The position numbers and the translations under genes are program-made. Under the pieces are notes generated by a model, which saw only the letters and a list, made by a program, of their open reading frames with translations, was not told where the DNA came from and ran no database searches. This document shows, piece after piece, positions 9,200-17,945 of a DNA stretch of 54,815 nt (the stretch's first letter is position 1; every line of letters begins with the position of its first letter). The stretch comes from an uncultured Duganella sp. (GTDB lineage Bacteria; Pseudomonadota; Gammaproteobacteria; Burkholderiales; Burkholderiaceae): contig CAMLRG010000006.1 of NCBI GenBank assembly GCA_946482335.1, positions 1-54,815 of the forward strand, read 5' to 3'.

Positions 9200-9697
9200 T
9201 CAAGCTCCCGGCAGCGCCGCGCGGCGCGCCTTGCTAATCGTGTAATGCAGGCTGGATGGCTGCAGCACCGCGTCGAAATTGACGGGTTCCTGCGCCGCAT
9301 GCAGCACCAGCAACGCCGTGATGGCGAAATTCAGGCGGTCGATGCCGCCATCCTGCAGTTCCAGCGTGGCGCGCACATTGCGCAGGCGCGGCTCGTGCCG
9401 CGCGATGGCACGCTCCAGCCCCTGGCAGATGGCGGCGCGGTCGTTCGGGCTCGCCAGCGACATGCCGGCGAAATCGTTCAGCCCATAGCTGACGATGGAA
9501 CGGCTGCACTCCGGAAAACGCTTCAACAAATGCTCAGGGATGACGGTACGGGTGTTCAGCAGGGCTTCCAGGTCGCGCGCGACGGAGTCTTTCATCTCCT
9601 CCAGCGACATCCTGTAGACCGATGCGCTGCCGGCGCCAGGTTCGCCAGGCAGCAGCAGCCGGTCCATCAGCCCCGGCGCGAATCCCCTCACCGTCAT
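9200..9697 (-). CDS. tssE: TssE T6SS baseplate protein (gp25-like)
   Basis: The product is a 165-aa gp25-like lysozyme-fold protein without lysozyme function, part of the baseplate. The chosen ATG gives MTVRGFAPGLMDRLL; the frame extends 14 codons further upstream into hcp, which is unlikely to be translated. Family motifs are SVARDLEALLNTR, SIVSYGLNDFAGMSLASPNDR and, towards the end, PVNFDAVLQPSS (usually F-S-D). A gap of 11 nt separates it from the hcp stop. Confidence 0.92.
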   Translation of the reverse strand: MTVRGFAPGLMDRLLLPGEPGAGSASVYRMSLEEMKDSVARDLEALLNTRTVIPEHLLKRFPECSRSIVSYGLNDFAGMSLASPNDRAAICQGLERAIARHEPRLRNVRATLELQDGGIDRLNFAITALLVLHAAQEPVNFDAVLQPSSLHYTISKARRAALPGA

Positions 9698-9708
9698 CAA
9701 TGCCCCGC

Positions 9709-10200
9709 TTAGGCTACCTTGTTGGACGACAGGTCCCAACCGCCCGAGGTGTTACCGCCGGTGCCGCCGTTGACTTTCTGCTGGGTGTACTTCCACTTCA
9801 CCTTGGAGTACTTCAGCGAAACGTCTTCGCCCAGGATGTCGCCCTGGCGTACTTCCGGTGCCACGCTGGAGATCAGCACGTTTTCCAGTTCGATCTCGAA
9901 GTACTTGACGCGGTCGCCCTGGCCGTCGGCACGCATGAACTCCAGTTTTGCCTTCGGCAGGGTCTTGCCGGAGGAGCAGTTCTGCAGCAGCAGCGGCGAC
10001 GACAGGTCGGCCAGCTTGGAGACTACGATGTCGCGGTGCTCGGTGCGTTCCGCGGTGTGGCCGCCGCCAGTCGATGCGGTGGCCGACTTAGGCTGCAGGA
10101 CTTCCCACTGGACGGATTTGACTTCGATCCAATCCTTGTGGGTGGTATCGGTGGACTCGCCTTTGATACCGTCGATTTGCAGGTAAACGTCGATTGCCAT
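9709..10200 (-). CDS. hcp: Hcp (TssD) T6SS inner tube protein
   Basis: This 163-aa protein is a typical Hcp: MAIDVYLQIDGIKGES at the start, HKDWIEVKSVQWEV at 21-34, AERTEHRDIVVSKLAD and a strongly charged middle, and SLKYSKVKWKYTQQK near the end. Hcp hexamers stack to form the tube that is expelled, and can carry small effectors in the lumen. It is the fourth gene of the minus-strand operon, 30 nt after tssC. No C-terminal toxin extension is present; the Gly/Thr-rich tail is normal. Confidence 0.97.
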   Translation of the reverse strand: MAIDVYLQIDGIKGESTDTTHKDWIEVKSVQWEVLQPKSATASTGGGHTAERTEHRDIVVSKLADLSSPLLLQNCSSGKTLPKAKLEFMRADGQGDRVKYFEIELENVLISSVAPEVRQGDILGEDVSLKYSKVKWKYTQQKVNGGTGGNTSGGWDLSSNKVA

Positions 10201-10230
10201 GGTATTCCTTTCTGTGTTGAATGATAAAAA

Positions 10231-11712
10231 TTAAGACTTGGTCGATTGCGGCAGCTCCGCGACCAAACGGAGTGAAACGGACAGCTCGTCGAGCTGGAAA
10301 TGCGGACGCAGGAAGGACACCGCGCGGTACACGCCGGGACGGCCCGGCACTTCCGACACCTGCACATTGGCTTCGCGCAGCGGGAATTGCGCCTTCTGTT
10401 CCTGGCTGGCGTTATCGTCCAGCAGCACGTACTGGGTCAGCCAGCGGTTCAGGTAATCCTCGACATTGGACGCGGCGGCGAAGCTGCCGATCTTGTCGCG
10501 CATCATGGCCTTCATGTAATGGGCAATGCGCGACACGGCGAAGATGTACTGCAGCTGGGCCGACAGCACGGCGTTGGCGTTGGCGGCATCGGTGTTGTAC
10601 TTGCGCGCCTTCTGCGCCGACTGGGCGCCGAAGAAGGCGGCATAGTCGGTGTTTTTGCAGTGCACCAGCGAGATGAAGCCAAGGTCGCTCAGCTCCTTTT
10701 CGCGACGGTCGGTGATGGCGATTTCGGTCGGGCACTTCAGCGCGACTTCGCCCTCGTCGGTCTTGAAGGTATGGGTCGGCAAGTCTTCCACCAGGCCACC
10801 GCCCTCCACGCCGCGGATCGCCGCGCACCAGCCGTAATCCTCGAAAGCGCGCGTCAGGCGCACGCCGAAGGCGTACGCGGCGTTACACCACAGGTATTTG
10901 TGGTGGTCGGTGCCGTCCACGTCCTCGACAAAATTGAAGCCCTCCACCGTGGCGCCATCGGCCGGGTTGAACGGCAGGCGCCCCAGGAAGCGCGGCAAGG
11001 TCAGGCCGACGTAGCGCGAATCCTCGGACTCGCGGAACGACTTCCACTTGGCGTATTCGACGGTATCGAATACCTTGGACAGGTCACGCGGCTTGCCCAG
11101 GTCGGCATAGCTTTCCAGGCCGAACAGCTCCGGCGAGGCGGCGCTGATGAACGGTGCGTGCGCCGCCGCCGCCACGTGCGACATCTGCTCGATGAAGTAC
11201 ATGTCTTCCGGCTGGCGGGTGATCTCGAAATCGCCGACCAGGGCGCCGAACGGCGCGCCGCCGAAGGTGCCGAATTCTTCCTCGTACACCTTGCGGAACA
11301 TGGCGCTCTGGTCGAACTCCAGCGCGCCCTGGAAATCCTTGACCAGTTCCTTCTTGGTCGCGTTCAGCATCTTGATCTTCAGGTTGGTGCCGGTGGCGCT
11401 GTTCTTGACCAGGTAATGCAGGCCGGTCCAGCTGCTTTCCAGTTTCTGGAATTCCGGCGCGTGCATGATGGCCGACAGCTGCGACGAGATCAGGCGGTCC
11501 AGCTCCGCCACGCGGGCGTCGATGGTGGCGGCCAGGTTGTCCGACACCACCACGGTGCCGGCCATGACTTGCTGCGCCAGTTCGGCGATGATGTCGCGCG
11601 CCCGAGCATGTTCGGTGGTCGACTTGGCGACCTTGCTTTGCTCGACGATCTGGTCAAGCAGGGTGTGTTCCGTGGTGGCCAGCGCGCCACCGGCATTCAG
11701 TTGGGCCGACAT
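10231..11712 (-). CDS. tssC: TssC (VipB) T6SS sheath large subunit
   Basis: The 493-aa product carries the hallmark TssC segments: SSWTGLHYLVKNSATGTNLKI, FGALVGDFEI, AAHAPFISAASPELFG, the FRESEDSRYVGLTLPRFLGR stretch, and NAAYAFGVRLTRAFEDYGWC. It forms the contractile sheath with TssB and offers the N-terminal helix that ClpV recognises. Its ATG lies 1 nt after the tssB stop, with the GGAG ribosome site inside tssB. Confidence 0.97.
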   Translation of the reverse strand: MSAQLNAGGALATTEHTLLDQIVEQSKVAKSTTEHARARDIIAELAQQVMAGTVVVSDNLAATIDARVAELDRLISSQLSAIMHAPEFQKLESSWTGLHYLVKNSATGTNLKIKMLNATKKELVKDFQGALEFDQSAMFRKVYEEEFGTFGGAPFGALVGDFEITRQPEDMYFIEQMSHVAAAAHAPFISAASPELFGLESYADLGKPRDLSKVFDTVEYAKWKSFRESEDSRYVGLTLPRFLGRLPFNPADGATVEGFNFVEDVDGTDHHKYLWCNAAYAFGVRLTRAFEDYGWCAAIRGVEGGGLVEDLPTHTFKTDEGEVALKCPTEIAITDRREKELSDLGFISLVHCKNTDYAAFFGAQSAQKARKYNTDAANANAVLSAQLQYIFAVSRIAHYMKAMMRDKIGSFAAASNVEDYLNRWLTQYVLLDDNASQEQKAQFPLREANVQVSEVPGRPGVYRAVSFLRPHFQLDELSVSLRLVAELPQSTKS

Positions 11713-11713
11713 C

Positions 11714-12217
11714 TCATTCTCCTTTGGCGGAAGGTTGGCCCAGCTCGGCCAGTTTCTCGGTGCTGCGCAGCACGTCGTTCAGCAAGTCTTCCAGCTTGTC
11801 GTTGCCGGCCAGCTTGTTGCGCAGGTCGGCCAGCTTGTTGCGCGCTTCCAGCAGCTGGCGCAGCGGATCGACCTGCTGCACCACGGCCTCGGGGCGGAAG
11901 TCCGACATCGCCTTGAACTTCAGGTCCACGCCGAACTGGCCTTCGCCGCCCAGCTCATTGGGCACGCGGAAGGTGGCGCGCGGTTCAACGCCCTTCAGCA
12001 CCTCGTCGAAGTTGTCGCGGTCGATGTTGACGAACTTGCGCTCCTTCAGGCGCTTCTGCTCGACCTCGGAATCGCCGCCGAAATCGCCGACAACCCCCAT
12101 CACAAAGGGCAGCTCCTTGTTTTCGATCGCGTCGCCGATCTCCACGTCATAGGTCATCTGGACCCGTGGCGGGCGGATTTTCTGCAGGCGCTTCTGGACG
12201 CTTTCGCTCTTGGACAT
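11714..12217 (-). CDS. tssB: TssB (VipA) T6SS sheath small subunit
   Basis: The 167-aa protein has the TssB core: RVQMTYDVEIGDAIENKELP (18-37), FVMGVVGDFGG, the FVNIDRDNFDEVLKG block, and LRQLLEARNKLADLRNKLAG near the C-terminus. It pairs with TssC to build the sheath. It is followed by tssC with a 1-nt gap and preceded by the lipoprotein gene with 26 nt between, so all three are likely one transcript. Confidence 0.97.
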   Translation of the reverse strand: MSKSESVQKRLQKIRPPRVQMTYDVEIGDAIENKELPFVMGVVGDFGGDSEVEQKRLKERKFVNIDRDNFDEVLKGVEPRATFRVPNELGGEGQFGVDLKFKAMSDFRPEAVVQQVDPLRQLLEARNKLADLRNKLAGNDKLEDLLNDVLRSTEKLAELGQPSAKGE

Positions 12218-12243
12218 GGCTTCTCCTTCTTTGGACTGGTGGG

Positions 12244-12828
12244 TTATTTCAGTGCGCCGAACGGGTCGGCGCTGGGGGTGGATGCTTTGGGCTGCACCGG
12301 CTTGCGGGTCGCCGTGCGTACCGGCTTGACCGGCTTTTCCGGCGCGGGTGGTACCAGCACGGTTTCGCCCAGGCTTTCGCGCAGCAGCTTGGCCAGGTCC
12401 TGCGATTCGGTGCGGATGGAGCCGGCCAGGTTGTTCTGGCGGCTCAGGTCAGCCAGCGCGCGGGTGGACAGCCGCAAGCCGGAAATGGCGATGATGCTGT
12501 TGGCCAGCTGGTCGGACGGATCGCGCACCAGGATTTCCTGGGCGCTGACGATCGCCTCGCCATACTGCCCTGCGTCATAGCGGGATTGGGCTATGTTCAC
12601 CCATGGGGCCTTGTCGGCCGGGAAGGCTTGCGCCGTTTCCTTCCATAGGGTGATGGCTTGCTCCTGCTTGCCGGCGGCCTTCGCCTCACTCGCCTTGGCC
12701 AGCAGGTCTTCCAGCTTGGGCTTCACAGGCACGGCGACCTTGGGCGCCTCCATGGTCTGGCAAGCGGACAGCGAAGCAGCGATTGCTGCGATGCACAAAA
12801 TTCGGGAAATGACAGTAATTTTCTTCAT
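12244..12828 (-). CDS. TPR-containing lipoprotein at the head of the T6SS operon
   Basis: The chosen ATG gives 194 residues with a lipoprotein signal: MKKITVISRILC, hydrophobic core, then LSAC at about residues 20-23. A GAGG ribosome site precedes it; the open frame extends further upstream but without a signal. The mature part has a tetratricopeptide-like repeat (AGKQEQAITLWKETAQAFPA and APWVNIAQSRYDAGQYGEA), then a Pro/Lys-rich tail. It starts the tssB-to-tssH operon. The outer-membrane lipoprotein TssJ is not seen elsewhere in the window. Some Burkholderiales T6SS have a different lipoprotein here (called TagM in Burkholderia), and this could be its equivalent; that link is inference. Confidence 0.8.
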   Translation of the reverse strand: MKKITVISRILCIAAIAASLSACQTMEAPKVAVPVKPKLEDLLAKASEAKAAGKQEQAITLWKETAQAFPADKAPWVNIAQSRYDAGQYGEAIVSAQEILVRDPSDQLANSIIAISGLRLSTRALADLSRQNNLAGSIRTESQDLAKLLRESLGETVLVPPAPEKPVKPVRTATRKPVQPKASTPSADPFGALK

Positions 12829-13031
12829 AAGAACCTCGTTGGGACGGACAATAGCTTTTTTACAATAATTGCTCGGGTCGAACGTTAGCAGAAGAAAAAT
12901 ATTACCTGCGCACAATTGAATCTCTCCAATTTCCACACCCCCGCGCACGATTGAGCCCGCCGTTACAGGCTTTCTGCGAAAGTGTTATTGTTCTGGCACT
13001 TAACAGAAAACAATTAGCAGAAGGACTACAA
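12829..13031. promoter_or_regulatory. Divergent promoter region between the two T6SS operons
   Basis: This 203-nt AT-rich gap separates the minus-strand lipoprotein-tssBC operon and the plus-strand tssK-tssL-vgrG operon, so both promoters should be here. A TGGCAC at 12993-12998 resembles the -24 half of a sigma-54 promoter, but no GC-type -12 element follows at the right distance. No -35/-10 pair is convincing in either direction. The AAGGA ribosome site of tssK is at the right edge. Confidence 0.6.
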
Positions 13032-14372
13032 ATGGCCAGCAAGGTGTTATGGGGCGAGGGACTGTTCCTGCGCCCCCAGCATTTCCAGCAGCAGGACCGC
13101 TACCACGAGCACCGTGTGCATCGCAGCGTAAAAGCCGTCCATCCGTATGCGTGGGGCGTCGACCGGCTGGCGATCGACATGGAGGCACTGGCGCACAACA
13201 CGCTGCGCCTGCTCGAACTTTCGCTGGTGCTGCCGGACGGCGAATTGATCGAGGCGCCGGGCAATGACAGCCTGCCCGAAGCGATCGACCTCGGGCAGCT
13301 GGCGCAATCGCAGCACAATGTGACGTGGTACGCCGCGCTACCCGTGTTCAAGCATTTCGGCGGCAACTTCGCGCAATCGGGACAGCCGGCCAACGGCGCC
13401 CGCTTCGCGCAAGCGAACGTCGAAACACCCGACCTGTACACCCAGGCCGCGCAAGCCGAACTGGCCTACCTGAAAAAATCGCTGCGCCTGATGTCGGATG
13501 CCGAGCCGCGCGAAGGCTATGTATGCCTGCCGCTGCTGCGGCTGCGCCGGCTGTCCACCGGCGGCTTCGAACTCGACCCGGGCTTCGTCCCGCCCAGCCT
13601 GACCATCCGTACCGCGCAGCCCTTGTTCCTGCAACTGCGCCGCCTGCTCGATGCACTGCAAGCCAAGGTCAACGCGTTGTACGGCCATCACCGCGAACCA
13701 AGCCGCAACGTGATCGAATTCCGCAGCGGGGACATGTCCACCTTCTGGCTGCTGCACACCGCCAGCACGGCATTCGCATCGCTGTCGCACTACTACCATA
13801 ACCCCGAGCTGCATCCCGAGCGCCTGTACGAACAGTTGCTGTCGCTGGCCGGAGCGCTGATGACGTACTCGCGCAGTTGGTCGCTGTCCGACCTGCCGCC
13901 CTACCGCCACGACGACCCCGGCCCCGCGTTTGCGCAGCTGTACATGATCGTGCGCGAACTGCTCGATACAGTGATCTCCTCGCGCTACTTCGCCATCGCG
14001 CTATCGCAGCCGAAACCGGCCCACCATCGCGGCATGCTCGATTCCGGCAAGATCAGCGAAGACACCACCTTCTACCTGGCCGTTTCCGCCGACATGCCGG
14101 CCGTCGAGCTGGTGGAAGCGGTGCCGCTGCGCTTCAAGATCGGCGCGCCGGACGACGTCGAGAAGTTCGTCCTGTCCGCCATGCCCGGCGTGCGCCTGAC
14201 CCACGCGCCGCAAGTCCCGGCCGCCGTGCCGGTGCGCCCCGACACCTGCTATTTCGTCCTCGAAGCCAAGGGCGCGCTATACGAACGCATGCTGCAAGCC
14301 CAATCGATCGAAATCTACGCGCCGGCCGGCATGCGCGAGCTGCGCCTTGAACTGATTGCCGTGAACTCCTGA
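13032..14372 (+). CDS. tssK: TssK T6SS baseplate-membrane complex adaptor
   Basis: Starting at the ATG 13032, preceded by AAGGA, the 446-aa product begins MASKVLWGEGLFLRPQHFQQ, the universal TssK signature. Later segments include YEQLLSLAGALMTYSR, LPPYRHDDPGPAF and the C-terminal KGALYERMLQAQSIEIYAP. TssK trimers link the baseplate to the TssL/TssM membrane complex. The frame is open 27 codons further upstream but that part has no family resemblance. It begins the plus-strand operon; tssL follows 13 nt later. Confidence 0.96.
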   Translation: MASKVLWGEGLFLRPQHFQQQDRYHEHRVHRSVKAVHPYAWGVDRLAIDMEALAHNTLRLLELSLVLPDGELIEAPGNDSLPEAIDLGQLAQSQHNVTWYAALPVFKHFGGNFAQSGQPANGARFAQANVETPDLYTQAAQAELAYLKKSLRLMSDAEPREGYVCLPLLRLRRLSTGGFELDPGFVPPSLTIRTAQPLFLQLRRLLDALQAKVNALYGHHREPSRNVIEFRSGDMSTFWLLHTASTAFASLSHYYHNPELHPERLYEQLLSLAGALMTYSRSWSLSDLPPYRHDDPGPAFAQLYMIVRELLDTVISSRYFAIALSQPKPAHHRGMLDSGKISEDTTFYLAVSADMPAVELVEAVPLRFKIGAPDDVEKFVLSAMPGVRLTHAPQVPAAVPVRPDTCYFVLEAKGALYERMLQAQSIEIYAPAGMRELRLELIAVNS

Positions 14373-14385
14373 TCCTGAGCAGAAC

Positions 14386-15144
14386 ATGAACACCATCGCC
14401 CCGCCCTCCCTGATTGCCGAAACCAACGCGGCACCGGCCACCGCAAGCACCTTGCTGGACTTGATGTACGACGGCTTCTACGCCCTGTTCATGCTGAAGA
14501 ATGGCAGCGCGCCACAAGACCACGCCGAATTCCAGTCCCGCATGACGCGCTTCCTCGACGACTTCGGCCGCAACGCGCGCAAGAAAGGCGCTTCCGCCGA
14601 CGATATCGACGCCGCCAAATACGCCTTCTGCGCCGCGGTGGACGAAATCATCCTGCGCTCGCACTTTTCCATCCGCGACGCATGGGAGCTCAAGCCGCTG
14701 CAACTGGCCCTGTTCGGCGACCAGCTGGCGGGCGAGAACTTCTTCAACCGCCTCGAAGCGCTGCGCACGCGCGGCAGCGAGCACATTGAGGCGCTGGAAG
14801 TGTTCCATATGTGCCTGCTGCTCGGCTTCCAGGGCCGCTACATCCTGGAAGGCTCGGAAAAGCTCGGCTACCTGACTAGCCGCCTGGGCGACGAGATCGC
14901 CCACCTCAAGGGCCGCCGCCCCGGCTTTGCACCGCACGCCGAACGGCCCGACCAGGTGATGCACAAGCTGCGCAGCGACTTGCCGCTGTGGGTGCTGTGC
15001 TCCGTGTTCGCTTTGATTTCCGTGCTGGCCTACATCGGCATGCGCGCCTCGCTCTCCAGCCACACCGAGCAGCAGGTGAGCGCCTACAACGACGTCGTGC
15101 GCATGGCACCGCGCCAAGCCCACATCACGATCACACTGCCGTGA
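14386..15144 (+). CDS. tssL: TssL (DotU) T6SS inner-membrane protein
   Basis: This 252-aa protein has the DotU cytoplasmic domain (FYALFMLKNG, AKYAFCAAVDEIIL, FFNRLEALRTRG, EVFHMCLLLGFQGRY) and a single C-terminal transmembrane helix (about 206-224, LPLWVLCSVFALISVLAYIG). It ends shortly after the helix, so it has no peptidoglycan-binding OmpA extension; the exported OmpA-like protein at 1818-2567 may supply this. It overlaps vgrG in TGATG (15142-15146). Confidence 0.95.
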   Translation: MNTIAPPSLIAETNAAPATASTLLDLMYDGFYALFMLKNGSAPQDHAEFQSRMTRFLDDFGRNARKKGASADDIDAAKYAFCAAVDEIILRSHFSIRDAWELKPLQLALFGDQLAGENFFNRLEALRTRGSEHIEALEVFHMCLLLGFQGRYILEGSEKLGYLTSRLGDEIAHLKGRRPGFAPHAERPDQVMHKLRSDLPLWVLCSVFALISVLAYIGMRASLSSHTEQQVSAYNDVVRMAPRQAHITITLP

Positions 15145-17918
15145 TGCGCTCGCTGTTTGGCACAGGCCTGAGCCAGCACGGCCGCCTGTTGACGCTCTCC
15201 TCCGCGCAGGAGTCCGGCTTGCCGGAAACCCTGATGGCCGAACGTTTCATTGGCCGGGAAGGCGTCAATGAGCTGTTCTGCTTCGACATCGATGCGCTCA
15301 GCACCTCCACCAGCCTGGATCTCGGCCAGTTCATCGGCGAAGAGCTGACTGTCCGCCTGCTGCAACCGGACGGCAGCCGCCGTTCCTGGCATGGCCTGTG
15401 CACGCACGCCAGTTGGCTCGGGGCCGATGGCGGCGTGGCGCGCTACCGCTTGCGGCTCGAACCCGCGCTGGCCCTGCTGCGCCTGCGCCGCGACAATTAC
15501 ATCTTCCAGGACAAGTCCGTGCGCGACATCGTGCAGGAAATACTGGCCGATTACCCGCAAGTGCGCCTCGACTTCGACGCAACGCAAGAGCTGGTACCGC
15601 GCGCCACCTGCACGCAATACCGCGAAAGCGATTTCGAATTCCTGTCCCGTATCCTCGCGTCGGAAGGCTTGAACTGGCGTTTCGAGCACGACCAGGACGA
15701 GCAAGCCACGCAGGGCGGCCAGTCGCGCCACCGCGTCGTCGTATTCGACAGCCAGGCCGTGCGCCCCGCCGTGCAAGCCCTGCGCTTCCATGGCGTACGT
15801 GCCACGGAACGCGACGACGCCATCGACCAGTTTTCTGCCCGCCGCGCGATCGCCCCCAACGCCGTCAGCATCGCCAGCTGGGACCCCGCGCAGGTACTGG
15901 CCCCCGCCGCCGAACAAGCCAGCAACCTCGACACCGGCGAATTGCCATCCATGGCGATCTATGACGGCAGCGAAGAGCGCAGCTACACCGGCAGCGGCGC
16001 GGCGGACGGGCACAGCCTCCTGATGCTGCAAGCGCTCGAACTGCAAAACAAGCTGTTCACCGGCGAAGGCTCCGCCCGGCGCCTGGCCGCCGGCAGCAAC
16101 TTCGCACTGACAGGGCACGAACGCTTTGATGGCGACGAATTCACTACACTGTGGGTCGAGCACGAAGCCCGCAACAACTTCACACCCGCGCTGAAAGCCG
16201 GTCCCGGAGTCGCCCCCGGCACCTACCGCAACCGCTTCGCCTGCGTGCGCGCCGCCGTACCGCTGGTGCCGCAAGCTACCGCGCAGCGCCTGCAAGGTGC
16301 CGCACTCGGTCCGCAGACCGCCCTGGTGGTAGGCCTGCCCGGAGCAGCCAACACCACGCAGCGCGGCCAGCAGATCCGCATCCAGTTCCCCTGGCAGCGC
16401 GGCGCCGGCGCCAATCCCGGCGGCGTTCACCACAACACCGAAGCCGAAGGCAACGCCCCCGGCGACGACAGCTCCGGCACCTGGGTACGCGTGGCGGAAG
16501 CGCTGGCCGGCCCGAATTTCGGCAGCCAGTTCACGCCCCGCATCGGCACCGAAGTGCTGGTGGACTTCATCGAAGGCGATATCGACCGTCCGATCGTGGT
16601 GGCACAGCTTTACACCGGCAGCGACAAGCCGCCCTTCTCCGCCGGCATCGATTCCAGCGCCAACCACGCAGGCGTCATCTCCGGCATCCACAGCCACGGG
16701 CTGGAAGGCGGCGGCTACAACCAATGGGTGCTCGACGACACCAGCCAGCAACTGCGCATGCGCCTCGCCAGCAGCACCGCCGCCAGCCAGCTCAATCTCG
16801 GCTACATCGTGCAGCAGGCGCCCGACTCCGCCACGCGCGGCGCACACCGCGGGACCGGCTTTGAACTGCGCACCGACGCCTGGGCCGTATTGCGTTCGGG
16901 CGAAGGCTTGCTGCTCACGACCAGCCGCCGCGGCGCCCAAGGCAGCGGCATCGCATCCACGCAACTGGAAGCCGATGATGCGGTGGAGCGCCTGCGCGCA
17001 GCCGAAAAGCTGGCCGACGGCCTGGCCAAACCAGCCAAGCAACAGCAAGCGCTATACAGCGCCAATGCCATCAAGGCCCAGCAGGATTTGCTCAAGCAGC
17101 TCGACCCGAAACAGGAAGGCAAATACGGCGGCGCGGTCAATGGCCAAGCCGCCCAGCGTGCCAAGGACGGCGCGCGTGACCTAGACCCCGCCAAGCCGGT
17201 CGAACGTTTCGGCGGTGCCATCGCCGTGATCGACAGCGTGGACAGCATCAACCTCTCCACCCCCGCCTCCACCCTGCTGTTCGCAGGCGAGCAGTTGCAC
17301 TGGACTAGCGGATCGGACTTGCACATGACAGCCGGCGCCAGCTTCTCCAGCGTCGCCGCCAATGCCGCTACCCTGTTCTCGCGCGAAGGCGGCATCAAGG
17401 CCATCGCCGGAAATGGCGACGTTTCGCTGCAAGCCAATACGGGCGAGCTCGAAATCCTTGCCGACAAAGAGGTAGTGGTCTTATCCGTCAACGACGGCAT
17501 CGAGATCAAGGCCAACAAGAAGATCGTCCTGCATGCCGGCCAATCCTCGATCACGCTGGAAGGCGGCGACATCACTTTCGCCTGCCCTGGCAACTTTACG
17601 GTCAAGGCGGCAAAGCACGATTTCCAGGGCGGAGCATCCAAGGCTGCTAACCTGAAAAATCTTCCGGGTGAACTGAGCGAAGAGGCGAAGCACTGGATTG
17701 CATTGAACTACATCGACCCAGAGTTTGCAGAAGGAATTGCCGATGTCGATTACGAAATTCATTTCGATGGCGCATCGATGCTCACAGGAACGCTCGATCA
17801 AGGCGGCAAAGCTCATCACGAGAACGTCAAAAATAAACCAGTAAAAAAAGTTGTGTACAAACCGCGGACGCCTATCGAAGAGAAGCCATACGAGCCTCTC
17901 GAAAAGATCCTTGGCTAA
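15144..17918 (+). CDS. vgrG: VgrG (TssI) T6SS spike protein with C-terminal extension
   Basis: Translation from the ATG overlapping the tssL stop gives 924 aa. Order of parts: gpD-like N-terminal barrel (1 to about 300; AERFIGREGVNELFCFDIDA), gp5-like OB fold (about 362-520; RGQQIRIQFPWQRG, WVRVAEALAGPNFGSQFTPR), a linker, DUF2345 (about 690-832; SDLHMTAGASF, KKIVLHAGQSSITL), and a C-terminal stretch of about 90 residues with a YEIHFDGASMLTGTLD segment that looks like the small transthyretin-like domain VgrGs use to dock effectors. Base usage becomes more AT-rich from about 17640, where the extension starts, suggesting it was exchanged together with the effector behind it. Confidence 0.95.
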   Translation: MRSLFGTGLSQHGRLLTLSSAQESGLPETLMAERFIGREGVNELFCFDIDALSTSTSLDLGQFIGEELTVRLLQPDGSRRSWHGLCTHASWLGADGGVARYRLRLEPALALLRLRRDNYIFQDKSVRDIVQEILADYPQVRLDFDATQELVPRATCTQYRESDFEFLSRILASEGLNWRFEHDQDEQATQGGQSRHRVVVFDSQAVRPAVQALRFHGVRATERDDAIDQFSARRAIAPNAVSIASWDPAQVLAPAAEQASNLDTGELPSMAIYDGSEERSYTGSGAADGHSLLMLQALELQNKLFTGEGSARRLAAGSNFALTGHERFDGDEFTTLWVEHEARNNFTPALKAGPGVAPGTYRNRFACVRAAVPLVPQATAQRLQGAALGPQTALVVGLPGAANTTQRGQQIRIQFPWQRGAGANPGGVHHNTEAEGNAPGDDSSGTWVRVAEALAGPNFGSQFTPRIGTEVLVDFIEGDIDRPIVVAQLYTGSDKPPFSAGIDSSANHAGVISGIHSHGLEGGGYNQWVLDDTSQQLRMRLASSTAASQLNLGYIVQQAPDSATRGAHRGTGFELRTDAWAVLRSGEGLLLTTSRRGAQGSGIASTQLEADDAVERLRAAEKLADGLAKPAKQQQALYSANAIKAQQDLLKQLDPKQEGKYGGAVNGQAAQRAKDGARDLDPAKPVERFGGAIAVIDSVDSINLSTPASTLLFAGEQLHWTSGSDLHMTAGASFSSVAANAATLFSREGGIKAIAGNGDVSLQANTGELEILADKEVVVLSVNDGIEIKANKKIVLHAGQSSITLEGGDITFACPGNFTVKAAKHDFQGGASKAANLKNLPGELSEEAKHWIALNYIDPEFAEGIADVDYEIHFDGASMLTGTLDQGGKAHHENVKNKPVKKVVYKPRTPIEEKPYEPLEKILG

Positions 17919-17945
17919 GCGCAGTCGTCGTTAAGGAACAACTGA

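Noticed and set aside
12990..13005. Sigma-54 promoter in front of tssK
   Set aside because: TGGCAC is present but the GC-type -12 box is missing at the right distance.
14988..15143. Upstream extension of the vgrG reading frame
   Set aside because: It overlaps tssL in another frame and gives an Arg/His-rich sequence; the ATG 15144 fits the VgrG N-terminus.
15084..17048. 654-codon minus-strand frame opposite vgrG
   Set aside because: Antisense shadow; Gly/Ala/His-rich with no domain.
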